From the NCBI GenBank assembly GCA_900770415.1, contig CAAGKN010000003.1:35012-99011 (forward strand): a stretch of DNA of 64,000 nt. Reading direction: 5' to 3'. The notes below the pieces were generated by a model, which was not told the DNA's origin, made no database searches, and was given only the letters and a program-made list of their open reading frames with translations. The position numbers were made by a program, and so were the translations under genes. The DNA comes from Clostridia bacterium (GTDB lineage Bacteria; Bacillota; Clostridia; TANB77; CAG-508). Positions within the stretch are counted from its first letter, which is position 1, and every line of letters begins with the position of its first letter. Positions 29,380-37,769 of the stretch are shown here, piece after piece.

Positions 29380-29541
29380 GGGATCACCTCTTTGTCTAAT
29401 TAACAATATATTATCATGTATCAAATTGACAAGTCAATAGTTTTTTTGTTAATTTTTTACATTTTTTAAATTTACTGGTAGACAAATTTATTTTTATTCT
29501 GTATAATAATGTCATAATTTAAGAAAAAAGGAGATTTTATT

Positions 29542-30111
29542 ATGATAGGAGATATGATTGCAAAAGTTAGAAAAGAAAAAGGAATGACAAAAACAGAACT
29601 TGCAAAAATAACAGGCATTAATATTGGTCATTTAACTCATATAGAAAAAGGCGAAAGAAATCCTAGCCATAAGGCTCTAAAAAATATTTGTAAGGCTTTA
29701 GATGTTCCTTATCAACAATTAATGTATACTTATGATAAAGAATTAAACGAGGACCAAGCAACTTACGACTTTATAAAACACATTTCATATAACAAAGTAC
29801 CTGCAATAGACAAAATAACTAGTTTCGTGGATTGTCCTTCAAGCGTTCCTAGTGCTTCATTTGCATTAAAGGTTAATGATTCTTGTATGGAACCAGCCTT
29901 CTCAAAAGGTAGCTATTTATTTATTGAGTTGAATCCAATTTTAAATAATAAAGATATTGGTATTTTTAGTCTTAATAATAAAATATTAATTCGTAGGTTT
30001 TATTCTAAAAAAGGAAACATTGTTTTAAAGGCAGATAATAAAGATTTTGAGGATATTAAAGTTAGTGCTTCTGACAATTTTTTCATTATAGGAAAAGCTC
30101 TTAATAAATAA
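29542..30111 (+). CDS. XRE-S24 (LexA/CI-like) regulator with altered catalytic dyad
   Basis: The 189-residue protein has an HTH domain (residues 4-60: KTELAKITGINIGHLTHIEKG) and a C-terminal S24-like domain (about 100-189). In LexA-type proteins the dyad is Ser in GDSM and Lys in the VKRF segment. Here the aligned positions are C115 in NDSCMEP and R151 in LIRRF. It is therefore likely unable to self-cleave. A GGAGATTTT site precedes the ATG. The target genes are unknown. Confidence 0.8.
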   Translation: MIGDMIAKVRKEKGMTKTELAKITGINIGHLTHIEKGERNPSHKALKNICKALDVPYQQLMYTYDKELNEDQATYDFIKHISYNKVPAIDKITSFVDCPSSVPSASFALKVNDSCMEPAFSKGSYLFIELNPILNNKDIGIFSLNNKILIRRFYSKKGNIVLKADNKDFEDIKVSASDNFFIIGKALNK

Positions 30112-30209
30112 ATTGTATTTTTTAAAAAAAATTTGTAAAAAATACTTGCATATTATATTTTTTAACAATATAATATCTTTAGCAAAAGATAAAATAGGAG
30201 AGATATATA

Positions 30210-30677
30210 ATGGAATTAACGAAAAATATATTTTTTAATACAGATAAATTGCTTCAAAATTCTAAAGTAAAAATTTCTTATACCGGTACTTTTTTTGAGA
30301 ATGGCTCTGAAGAAGTATTTATTCATTATGGCTTTGGGACTTATTGGGATAATTTGTCTGAAATAAAAATGGAAAAAACAGAATTAGGTTTCCAAGCTGA
30401 AATAGAACTTATAGAAAGCGACACTTTCAATTTCTGTTTTAGAAATGAAAAAAATGAATGGGATAATAATAATTACGAAAATTATATATTTGAACTTGAG
30501 CCTCAATGTACAGACCTAGTTATTCAAGATATAGATTCTTCTTTAGATAGACCTAATAGATTAAGAAAAACTTATTTATGGAGTAAAAAAATAAGACTTG
30601 CAATATATAAATTAATTACTTATGTTCCAAAATTAATATCTGGAAATTATAGAAGAAAAATAAATAATGAGGATTAG
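30210..30677 (+). CDS. CBM25-like carbohydrate-binding domain protein
   Basis: The 155-residue protein contains EEVFIHYGFGTYWDN and FCFRNEKNEWDNN, the pattern of CBM25 starch-binding domains. It has no signal peptide, so it is probably cytoplasmic, perhaps binding glycogen. The C-terminal 40 residues are basic. Function is inferred from the domain only. Confidence 0.65.
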   Translation: MELTKNIFFNTDKLLQNSKVKISYTGTFFENGSEEVFIHYGFGTYWDNLSEIKMEKTELGFQAEIELIESDTFNFCFRNEKNEWDNNNYENYIFELEPQCTDLVIQDIDSSLDRPNRLRKTYLWSKKIRLAIYKLITYVPKLISGNYRRKINNED

Positions 30678-30709
30678 AAAATGCTCTACATTAAGTAGAG
30701 CATTTTTTT
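30678..30709. terminator. Bidirectional terminator
   Basis: AATGCTCTAC and GTAGAGCATT pair around ATTAA with flanking A and T runs between convergent genes. Confidence 0.85.
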
Positions 30710-31433
30710 ATATTACATATCCTCCATTAGGCGAAATTATTTGACCTGTTGTAAATTCGTCTTCAATTAACCATTTAACACATCTATAAATGTCTACAGG
30801 TTTTCCTATTTTATTTAATGGGGTTTCATTCTTTATTTCTTCTTTTATGGCTTCATCTATATTGCTATTCATATCTGTATCTATTACACCTGGTGCAATT
30901 GCGTTAACTCTAATATTTGATGGTCCTAGTTCTTTAGCTAAGGCCTTTGTCATTCCATTAATTCCCGCTTTTGATACTGAATATGCAACTTCGCAAGAAG
31001 CTCCTATTAAACCCCATATAGAAGAAATATTTATAATGCAACCACTTTTATTATGTATCATATTGGGTAATACTTCTTGTATTGCAAAAAATGCTGAATT
31101 TAGATTTGTTCCCAACATTTCATTCCAGTCTTCGTCTGTAATATCATTAAACATCTGAAGTTTTGCAATTCCTGCATTGTTTATTAAAACATCTATATTC
31201 CCAAATTTGCTTAAAGTAAATTTTATCATTTTTGCTACTTCTTCTCTTTTAGAAACATCTGCTTTATATATTTCAATTTTTATTCCTTCATTTTCTAATT
31301 CTTCTTTTATTTTTTTTGCTTCTTTTAATGATTTATTATAATTTAAGACTACATTATAGCCTTCTTTTGCCAAGTTTTCTGCAATGCATTTTCCTATTCC
31401 TCTTGATCCCCCTGTTACAACTACTGTTTTCAT
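30708..31433 (-). CDS. Short-chain dehydrogenase/reductase (FabG-like)
   Basis: The 241-residue oxidoreductase has the NAD(P) motif GGSRGIGK (residues 8-15), NNAG, the catalytic Ser-Tyr-Lys (ISS, YSVSK) and a C-terminal TGQIISPNGGYVI. It resembles 3-oxoacyl-ACP reductases, but it stands apart from other fatty acid genes, so the substrate is open. Confidence 0.88.
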   Translation of the reverse strand: MKTVVVTGGSRGIGKCIAENLAKEGYNVVLNYNKSLKEAKKIKEELENEGIKIEIYKADVSKREEVAKMIKFTLSKFGNIDVLINNAGIAKLQMFNDITDEDWNEMLGTNLNSAFFAIQEVLPNMIHNKSGCIINISSIWGLIGASCEVAYSVSKAGINGMTKALAKELGPSNIRVNAIAPGVIDTDMNSNIDEAIKEEIKNETPLNKIGKPVDIYRCVKWLIEDEFTTGQIISPNGGYVI

Positions 31434-31497
31434 TAGCGACCTCCTTAAACATAAAATTAAAGCAGACCATTAAAATAACGTTCTGCTTTAATTAAAA

Positions 31498-31573
<76 letters not shown>

Positions 31574-31582
31574 ATATTTAAT

Positions 31583-31657
31583 TGGTGACCCCGACGGGAA
31601 TCGAACCCATGTCTCCGCCGTGAAAGGGCGATGTCTTAACCGCTTGACCACGGGGCC
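31583..31657 (-). tRNA. tRNA-Glu (TTC)
   Basis: Acceptor GGCCCCG, anticodon loop CTTTCAC and T-arm GGTTCGATTCC are visible. CCA is encoded. Confidence 0.94.
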
Positions 31658-31698
31658 TTAAATAAACAAATACTAATTCTAAAATTAGTATTTGCTTT

Positions 31699-31774
31699 TG
31701 GTGAGCTATCCGCGACTCGAACGCGGGACAACTTGATTAAAAGTCAAGTGCTCTACCACCTGAGCTAATAGCCC
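31699..31774 (-). tRNA. tRNA-Lys (TTT)
   Basis: Acceptor GGGCTAT/ATAGCTC, anticodon loop CTTTTAA and T-arm CGTTCGAGTCG are visible. CCA is encoded. Confidence 0.94.
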
Positions 31775-31883
31775 ATAACCACCAAAAATAATTTTTTAAG
31801 CAACCGTTTTCCAACAGTTGCTTAACTATATTACAATATTTTTTCACAAATGTCAACGTTTTTTTAAAATTTTTTTGATTTTT

Positions 31884-32066
31884 TTATGAATTTAGCTTTT
31901 CTAGTAGCTCTTCAACATCTATTCCATGTACCATACATGCTTCTTCTAATGTTTCTGCTTGTGATGCTGGGCATCCTAAACAATGCATTCCTGCTTCTAA
32001 CAATATGTTTGCTTTTTCTGGTGCTCTTTCTAATAGTTCTCCTATTTTTGTTGTTTTTTCTATCAT
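31884..32066 (-). CDS. DUF1858 small protein
   Basis: The 60-residue protein starts at 32066 (MIEKTTKIGELLERAPEKA) after AAAGGAGGAAATATT. It contains CLGCPAS, the cysteine pair of the DUF1858 family, which is common in anaerobes and thought to bind metal or an Fe-S cluster. Confidence 0.85.
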   Translation of the reverse strand: MIEKTTKIGELLERAPEKANILLEAGMHCLGCPASQAETLEEACMVHGIDVEELLEKLNS

Positions 32067-32226
32067 AATATTTCCTCCTTTATAGACTTGAATACTTTTT
32101 TCTTTTAATTTTTGCTTAGCAAAACAGTTGTCTATCAATTTTTCTAAAAAATTTTATCATATTTTTTTAAAAAAGTATAGACAAAATTTAAATTATATAT
32201 TATTATGGTAAAAAATGTAAAAGGTG

Positions 32227-32373
32227 GTGATTTTATTTAACAATCTAGTTCATGTTTTCTTTATATCTTTTATTATTAATATTTTTATTACTTTTTATTC
32301 TATTTACTCTTTAATAAATCTTAAACTTTTCCGAAATTCACAAGGTTCCAAATTAAAACTAAAAAATATTTAA
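32227..32373 (+). CDS. Small membrane protein at the head of the secretion-like locus
   Basis: An open frame of 48 codons runs from GTG 32227 (or the ATT that follows) after AAAAGGTG. It has one hydrophobic segment (VFFISFIINIFITFYSIYSL) and a basic tail. It ends 17 bases before the TTG start of virD4 copy 2, which has its own AGGAGG. The start codon is uncertain. Confidence 0.4.
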   Translation: MILFNNLVHVFFISFIINIFITFYSIYSLINLKLFRNSQGSKLKLKNI

Positions 32374-32389
32374 ATTTTAGGAGGTCGTT

Positions 32390-34115
32390 TTGAAAAAAAT
32401 ATATCTAAAACTTTTTTGCCTATTTTTTTGCTTTTTACTCTATCTTTTTATGAGATATTTATTTTCTCCTATTTTCAATTCTTCCACTTTAATTTTTCCT
32501 TATGCTATTAACCCTTTTGACATAGTAAATAAATATCCTAAGGTTTGGCAAAATATTAAATTAACATATTGTATAACATTTTTTATATCATGTTATGTTC
32601 TATTAAATTCTTTTTTAACTGTTATTTTTTTTAATTTAAAATTTCCTATACGCAAAAAGCCAAAACAAAAGTCATCTTTTTCTTCTTCTAAAATTAATTT
32701 ACTGCTAGGAAAAAATTCCTGCACAGAGGAAAAAATTTATATTACAGAAAAAGCACTATATCAAAATATTTTGGTAACGGGAACTATTGGTTCTCGGCAA
32801 AACAAGTTCTGTAATGGAGCCTCTGCTTAAACAACTTATTAAGCAGGATTCACCGAATCTTGGTATGTTAATTTTAGATGTAAAAGGGAATTTTTATAAA
32901 ACAGTTAAAAAGTATTCTGAAGAATATGATAGATTAGATTCTCTGATTATAATAGAACTTGGTTCTAATGTTAAATATAATCCTTTAGATAAACCAAATC
33001 TTAAACCTTCTGTTCTCGCAAATCGATTGAAAACTATTTTAGAATTATTTTCCTCAAATAATTCGGATTCATATTGGCTTGATAAATCAGAGCAGGTGAT
33101 TACAGAAGCAATAAAATTATGTAGGTTATATAATAATGGATATGTTACTTTTGTTGAACTTCATAATTTAATTAATTATGATGACTACTTTCAAACTAAA
33201 ATTGAATTTCTACGAAAAGCTTTTCAATCTGGAACACTTTCCCATGAAAAAATTTATGATTTATACTCTTCTCTTAATTTTTTTGAAAATGAGTTTAAAC
33301 ATTTAGATTCAAGAACACTCTCTATTATTAAGTCCGAGATTACACGAATTACGAGCACTTTTATTTCTGACTATGATATTTTAAGTACTTTTTGTCCTGA
33401 TAAAAGCGAAATCAATTTTTTTGGTTTTGAATCATTAATTAGAGAAAATAAAATCGTAGTCTTAAATATGAATATTGCTAGATATAAAAATCTCTCAAAA
33501 ATTATTGCTGCTTATTTAAAATTAGATTTTCAATCAGAAGTTCTTATTCAATTGTCTAATAAAAAGACAATTTCTCCTACTGTTTTTATGTGTGATGAAT
33601 ATCATGAATATGTAACATTATCAGATAGTGATTTTTTCGCTCAAAGTAGAGAAGCTAAATGTATAAATATAGTTGCTACCCAAAGTTATACTTCTCTTCT
33701 GAACACATTAAAAGATGAGTCATCTGTAAAAGTAATTCTTCAAAATTTGGTAAATAAATTGTGGCTTAGAACAGATGACATTTTTACAATAGAATCTGCT
33801 CAAAAACAAATTGGTAGAGAAGATAAAATTAAATATTCTAAGAATATTTCGGAAAACGCCGGCGAAACAAATTATAACTATTTTACAAATTCCCTTGAAT
33901 CCAAAAAATCAAATATTTCCGAAAGTATTTCTACTCAAATTCACACAGATTTTGTGTATGATACAAATTTTTTTACTCAAAACTTAAAAACTTTTTCTTG
34001 TCTTGCCTTCTTATCTGATGGCACTCAAATACTTCCTCCACGCAAGATAGATTTATTTCCCTCTTTTTTAGATATTACAGATAAAAAAATTTCTTCAAGT
34101 AATAAAATTATATAG
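32390..34115 (+). CDS. virD4: VirD4/TraG-like secretion ATPase (copy 2), interrupted by a CGG +1 shift
   Basis: TTG 32390 follows TTTAGGAGGTCGTT. The first frame (two membrane segments in residues 5-80) ends TGTIGS then CGG (codon 136, 32795..32797) and stops at 32830. Skipping the C gives IGSGKTSSVMEPLLKQL, restoring Walker A, and the frame continues to 34115 for 574 residues. Walker B is TVFMCDEYHEY, followed by VATQSYTSLL. A start inside the P-loop at TTG 32787 would make no sense for an ATPase. Genes for VirB2-, VirB6- and PrgI-like proteins follow directly. Confidence 0.87.
32795..32797 (+). other. CGG +1 frameshift site in virD4 copy 2
   Basis: Context is GGTTCT-CGG-CAAAACA. Skipping the C gives GGC AAA ACA and the P-loop GTIGSGKTS. 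Confidence 0.86.
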
Positions 34116-34127
34116 AAAGGTGATCTT

Positions 34128-34457
34128 ATGAAAAAAAATTTTTTATTTATTTTTTATTTTATTTTTGTAATTTTCTTAACTTTAATATTTTTACCAACAG
34201 ATACTTTTGCAGCTTATCCTAAGTTAGTTACAAAAATTGTTAAAGGTTTTGAAACTATCGAAAGTTGGATTTTAAAAGCCTCCACTCCTGCTGCAGCAGT
34301 AGCTGTTGGTACTGGCGTTTTTATGAAAAAATTTAGTTTTGGAGATGAGGAGAGAATTAGACTTGGAAAAAAAGTAATTCGTGGTAGCCTTTTTTCTTAT
34401 GCTTTTATTTTAGCAATTGATTTAATTCTTTCTACTATTCAAGTTTTAGTTGCATAA
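34128..34457 (+). CDS. VirB2/TrbC-like pilin-type membrane protein
   Basis: The 109-residue protein has a signal-like helix (residues 5-28, ending TFAAYPK) and two further hydrophobic segments (about 53-67, 86-106), the usual plan of VirB2-type pilins. It lies 12 bases after virD4 copy 2 with AAAGGTGATCTT before the ATG. Assignment rests on topology and context. Confidence 0.6.
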   Translation: MKKNFLFIFYFIFVIFLTLIFLPTDTFAAYPKLVTKIVKGFETIESWILKASTPAAAVAVGTGVFMKKFSFGDEERIRLGKKVIRGSLFSYAFILAIDLILSTIQVLVA

Positions 34458-34473
34458 TCTGAGAGGTGATATT

Positions 34474-35362
34474 TTGGAATCTTCACGGTTTAAATATCGT
34501 TCAAGTTATAACAGAAACAATTAATAATTTATTTTACAATTTATTTTCTTCGGTTGATAATAGTTTATATTCCGTTTTGGATGATTTACTCTTTATTAAT
34601 TTAGATATCTTTAATGATAAATATATGGAAAAATTATTTGGTACAAGTTCTACTTCTGGTTTAATACTAATATGTAATTCCTTAATTGCTGGAATTTCAC
34701 TTTATTATGCTTTTTCTTTTTTGCTCTCTCATGTCACTTTTTCTCAAGTTCAGAAACCATCTCAATTTATTTTTAAATTGTTTTTTTGTGCAATTGCTAT
34801 TAATTTTTCATATTTTCTAATTCAACAAATTATATTAATTGCTTCTAATATTTCTCTTGCAATAAGAGAAGTAGGTGAAACTGTTTTTAACAAAAGCATT
34901 TGCCTTTCTACTTTTATACAAGAGCTAAACTCAACAATATATATTAATTCATCTGGTTTTACTATGTTTTCTATTGATGGTTTAATCAAAGGTTTTATAT
35001 CTTTAAGCTTTTTCAACTTAGCTTTGTCTTATTCTTTGCGATTTATCATGATAAAAGTTTTTATTTTTATTACTCCTTTTGCATTTTTATGTTTAATTAC
35101 TCCTAATACTTCTTGGATTTTTAAATCTTGGTTTAAAATTCTCATGTCACTACTTTTGCTTCAAGTGATTGTTTCTATTATTTTACTAATTTCTTTTTCT
35201 ATTAATGTAAATTCATTTGATATATCATCAAAATTAATTTACATTGGCTCTGTATATGCTCTTATTAAAGCTAATACTTTTGTTAGAGATTTTATGGGTG
35301 GACTCTCAACAGATATATCTCTTGGAATTGGTAATATAAATTCTTTTATTAAAGGAGGCTAA
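34474..35362 (+). CDS. VirB6/TrbL-like channel protein with a CGG +1 shift at codon 5
   Basis: The best start is TTG 34474, five bases after GAGAGGTGA. It gives Met-Glu-Ser-Ser, then CGG, and the original frame stops at 34522..34524. Skipping the C gives GLNIVQVITETINNLF and runs to 35362, a 295-residue protein. A GTG inside the ribosome binding site (34466) would avoid the shift but leaves no binding site. The protein has about five to six membrane segments after residue 65, typical of VirB6/TrbL channel proteins. TTG starts are also used by virD4 copy 2 and the next gene. Confidence 0.7.
34486..34488 (+). other. CGG +1 frameshift site in the virB6-like gene
   Basis: Context is TCTTCA-CGG-TTTAAAT. 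The codon is the fifth after TTG 34474. Skipping the C enters the long membrane-protein frame. It depends on the start codon choice, so it is the weakest of the eight sites. Confidence 0.65.
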
Positions 35363-35364
35363 TT

Positions 35365-35655
35365 TTGAAATTTGTTTTTCCCCAGAATTTTATTTTTAAA
35401 AATAAAATTTTTGGTATTATTGATGTTTCTACTTTGTTTTTAAATATTATTTGGGACGCTTTCATTTATTGTTTTTTAAACTTATTATTTTCTAACACTA
35501 ATGTCATTATTTCCGGTTTTATAATTTTCTGTTTTCCCCTATTACTTTTTAGTATTATAGGATTCAATCACGAAAACATTGTTTATGTGCTTTTTTACTT
35601 GCTAAAATTTATTTGTAATAAAAAATTGTACTTTTATAATAAATCTAATAATTAA
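35365..35655 (+). CDS. PrgI/VirB3-like small membrane protein
   Basis: TTG 35365 follows AAAGGAGGCTAATT, and the preceding stop is two bases away. The 96-residue protein has two adjacent hydrophobic segments (about 17-45 and 48-65) and a basic tail, like the PrgI/VirB3 components that partner VirB4. Assignment rests on topology and position. Confidence 0.5.
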   Translation: MKFVFPQNFIFKNKIFGIIDVSTLFLNIIWDAFIYCFLNLLFSNTNVIISGFIIFCFPLLLFSIIGFNHENIVYVLFYLLKFICNKKLYFYNKSNN

Positions 35656-35737
35656 TTCGACAAATTGTACTTTTTTCTTCTTGTATTACATCCCTTAAAA
35701 TGATATAATCTTTATACTAAATTAAGGGAGTAATATT

Positions 35738-36709
35738 ATGAAACTTGAAAAGAATTCCAACTCAATGCTTTTTTCTTCAACAGAAATTCCAGATGTATTT
35801 TTTACCGAATATATGTCACAAGCAAGTGGTGACTTTATTAAGGTTTATTTATGTTTGGTTTTTTTAAGCAAATATGATAAAGATATTAATTTAAATGATT
35901 TGTCTAAAAAATTGGATATTCCTTTACAAACTATTAAAGAATCTCTTGTTTATTGGGAAGCCCAAGGAGTTTTAACAAAAAAAGTAGATGGTTATATATT
36001 AAATAATTTACAAGAAGTAGAACTTCATAAATTGTATTCGCCAAATCTTACTTTGTCTGCTGAAGATGTTAAGAAAAATAGTGATAATAAGTATAGAGCT
36101 CAAGCAATTGAGTGTATTAATAATATGTATTTTCAAGGAATAATGTCTCCTGCTTGGTATAGTGATATAGATTTATGGTTTAAAAAATATGGTTTTGATG
36201 AACAAGTTATGATTCAATTATTTCAATATTGCTTTAGTAAATCTGCACTTCATAAAAATTATGTTGTAGCTGTTGCTGATGCTTGGAGCAAAAATAACAT
36301 TAAAACTTATGAAGATTATGAAGTTTATTCTCAAAAATTCGAAAAATTAAATAAAATAAAAAAAGAAATAAGCAAAAAATTAGGAAGATATACTCCACTT
36401 ACTCAATTTGAAGAAGCCTTCATAGAAAAATGGGTAATTGATTTTAATTATGATTTATCTGTAATTAATATTGCTTTAAAAAAGACTACTTCTAAAGCAA
36501 ATCCTAGTTTTGATTATTTAGATAAATTAATTTCTGATTGGCATGATAGAAAACTAAAAACAGCTGATCAAGTAAATGAATTTTTAGCTCAAATGAAACA
36601 GAAACAAAAAAATATAAAAGAATTAGAGAAAAAAACAAACTATAATAATTATGAACAAAGAAATTATGATAGTTTGGATAATTTATATGCAAATAAAAAA
36701 ATCAACTAA
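35738..36709 (+). CDS. DnaD/DnaB-type primosome protein
   Basis: The 323-residue protein has an N-terminal winged-helix region (about 20-100: DFIKVYLCLVFLSKYDKDINLNDLSKKLDI) and two DnaB_2-type domains (about 120-190 and 220-290, with the YxxxIxxxW-like FDYLDKLISDW). These proteins load the replicative helicase at oriC and stalled forks. The next gene is a DnaI/DnaC-like loader, supporting this. Both are close to the origin. Confidence 0.8.
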   Translation: MKLEKNSNSMLFSSTEIPDVFFTEYMSQASGDFIKVYLCLVFLSKYDKDINLNDLSKKLDIPLQTIKESLVYWEAQGVLTKKVDGYILNNLQEVELHKLYSPNLTLSAEDVKKNSDNKYRAQAIECINNMYFQGIMSPAWYSDIDLWFKKYGFDEQVMIQLFQYCFSKSALHKNYVVAVADAWSKNNIKTYEDYEVYSQKFEKLNKIKKEISKKLGRYTPLTQFEEAFIEKWVIDFNYDLSVINIALKKTTSKANPSFDYLDKLISDWHDRKLKTADQVNEFLAQMKQKQKNIKELEKKTNYNNYEQRNYDSLDNLYANKKIN

Positions 36710-36744
36710 ATGCTTTATTATATGAATTAACAAGGAGAAAATAA

Positions 36745-37734
36745 ATGAATAACTCTATATTAAATGATGTATTAAAAGAATATGAAAAAAGGCGATTATC
36801 TAATACATATAAATTAGAAAAAAGAAAACAAGAATTATATACATCTAATCCAGAATTGAGAGAAATTGATAATAAATTAAGTGAATTTTCAATAAACACT
36901 GCTAAATGTATTTTACAAAACAATTCTAAAGAGTATTTAGAAAACTTAAAAAAAGAGGTTCAAGATTTAAAAAATAAAAAAATAAATATTTTAAAAAAAG
37001 CCGGACTTTCTGAAGATTATCTGCTTCCTATTTATGATTGTAAAATGTGTAAAGATACTGGTTATGTGTTTGAAAATGGCCAAACTAAAATGTGTAACTG
37101 TTTAAAGCAAAAGCTTTATAATATAGAATATAATGAAAAAAATATGACTTACATAAAAAATCAAACCTTTGACAATTTTAATATTAATTTATTTTCTAAT
37201 GAAGTGGACGAAAAGAAATATAATTCAAAAATATCTCCAAGAGAAAATATAATAGATATTAAAAATGCCGCAGTAGATTTTATCAATAATTTTGATGATG
37301 AAAATACTAAAAATTTAATATTTTCTGGTGGCACTGGTCTTGGTAAAACATTTCTTTCTAATTGCATTGTAAATGAATTATTAGAAAAAGGTAAAACAGT
37401 AATGTACCAAACAGCGCCAGTAATGCTTGATAGTTTAATTTCTGATTTGTTTGCAAAGCCAGAAAATCAAACAGGTATTTCCAAAAATTTATTATCTGTT
37501 GACCTGTTGGTAATTGATGATCTTGGTACAGAAAACTTAAACAGCATGAAATTTACTGAACTATATAAGATAATTAATACTAGACTTTTAACTGGCAAAA
37601 CAAAAACTATAATTTCTACTAATTTAGATTTGAGAGGTTTATTTAAAACTTATGACGAGCGTTTAGCTTCAAGGTTTGTAGGTTATTATGATATATATAA
37701 GTTCTATGGTGATGATATAAGATTAAAAAAATAA
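36745..37734 (+). CDS. DnaC/DnaI-like helicase-loader AAA+ ATPase
   Basis: The 329-residue protein has a zinc-binding N-terminal part with CKMCKDTGYV and MCNCLKQK (residues about 93-118), then a AAA+ domain with Walker A FSGGTGLGKTFLSN (about 195) and Walker B DLLVIDDLGTE. This is the DnaI plan. It is 35 bases after the dnaD-like gene and is followed by a terminator. There is no transposase nearby, which argues against IstB. Confidence 0.88.
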   Translation: MNNSILNDVLKEYEKRRLSNTYKLEKRKQELYTSNPELREIDNKLSEFSINTAKCILQNNSKEYLENLKKEVQDLKNKKINILKKAGLSEDYLLPIYDCKMCKDTGYVFENGQTKMCNCLKQKLYNIEYNEKNMTYIKNQTFDNFNINLFSNEVDEKKYNSKISPRENIIDIKNAAVDFINNFDDENTKNLIFSGGTGLGKTFLSNCIVNELLEKGKTVMYQTAPVMLDSLISDLFAKPENQTGISKNLLSVDLLVIDDLGTENLNSMKFTELYKIINTRLLTGKTKTIISTNLDLRGLFKTYDERLASRFVGYYDIYKFYGDDIRLKK

Positions 37735-37761
37735 GTTGGAATTAAATTCCAACTTATTTTT
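37729..37761. terminator. Bidirectional terminator
   Basis: AATAAGTTGGAAT and ATTCCAACTTATT pair around TAA with flanking A and T runs, between the convergent dnaI-like and ileS genes. Confidence 0.85.
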
Positions 37762-37769
37762 ATCTGATT

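Noticed and set aside
36745..37734. IstB transposition helper
   Set aside because: No transposase or inverted repeats nearby; the zinc-binding N-terminus and adjacency to a DnaD-type gene favour the DnaI helicase loader.
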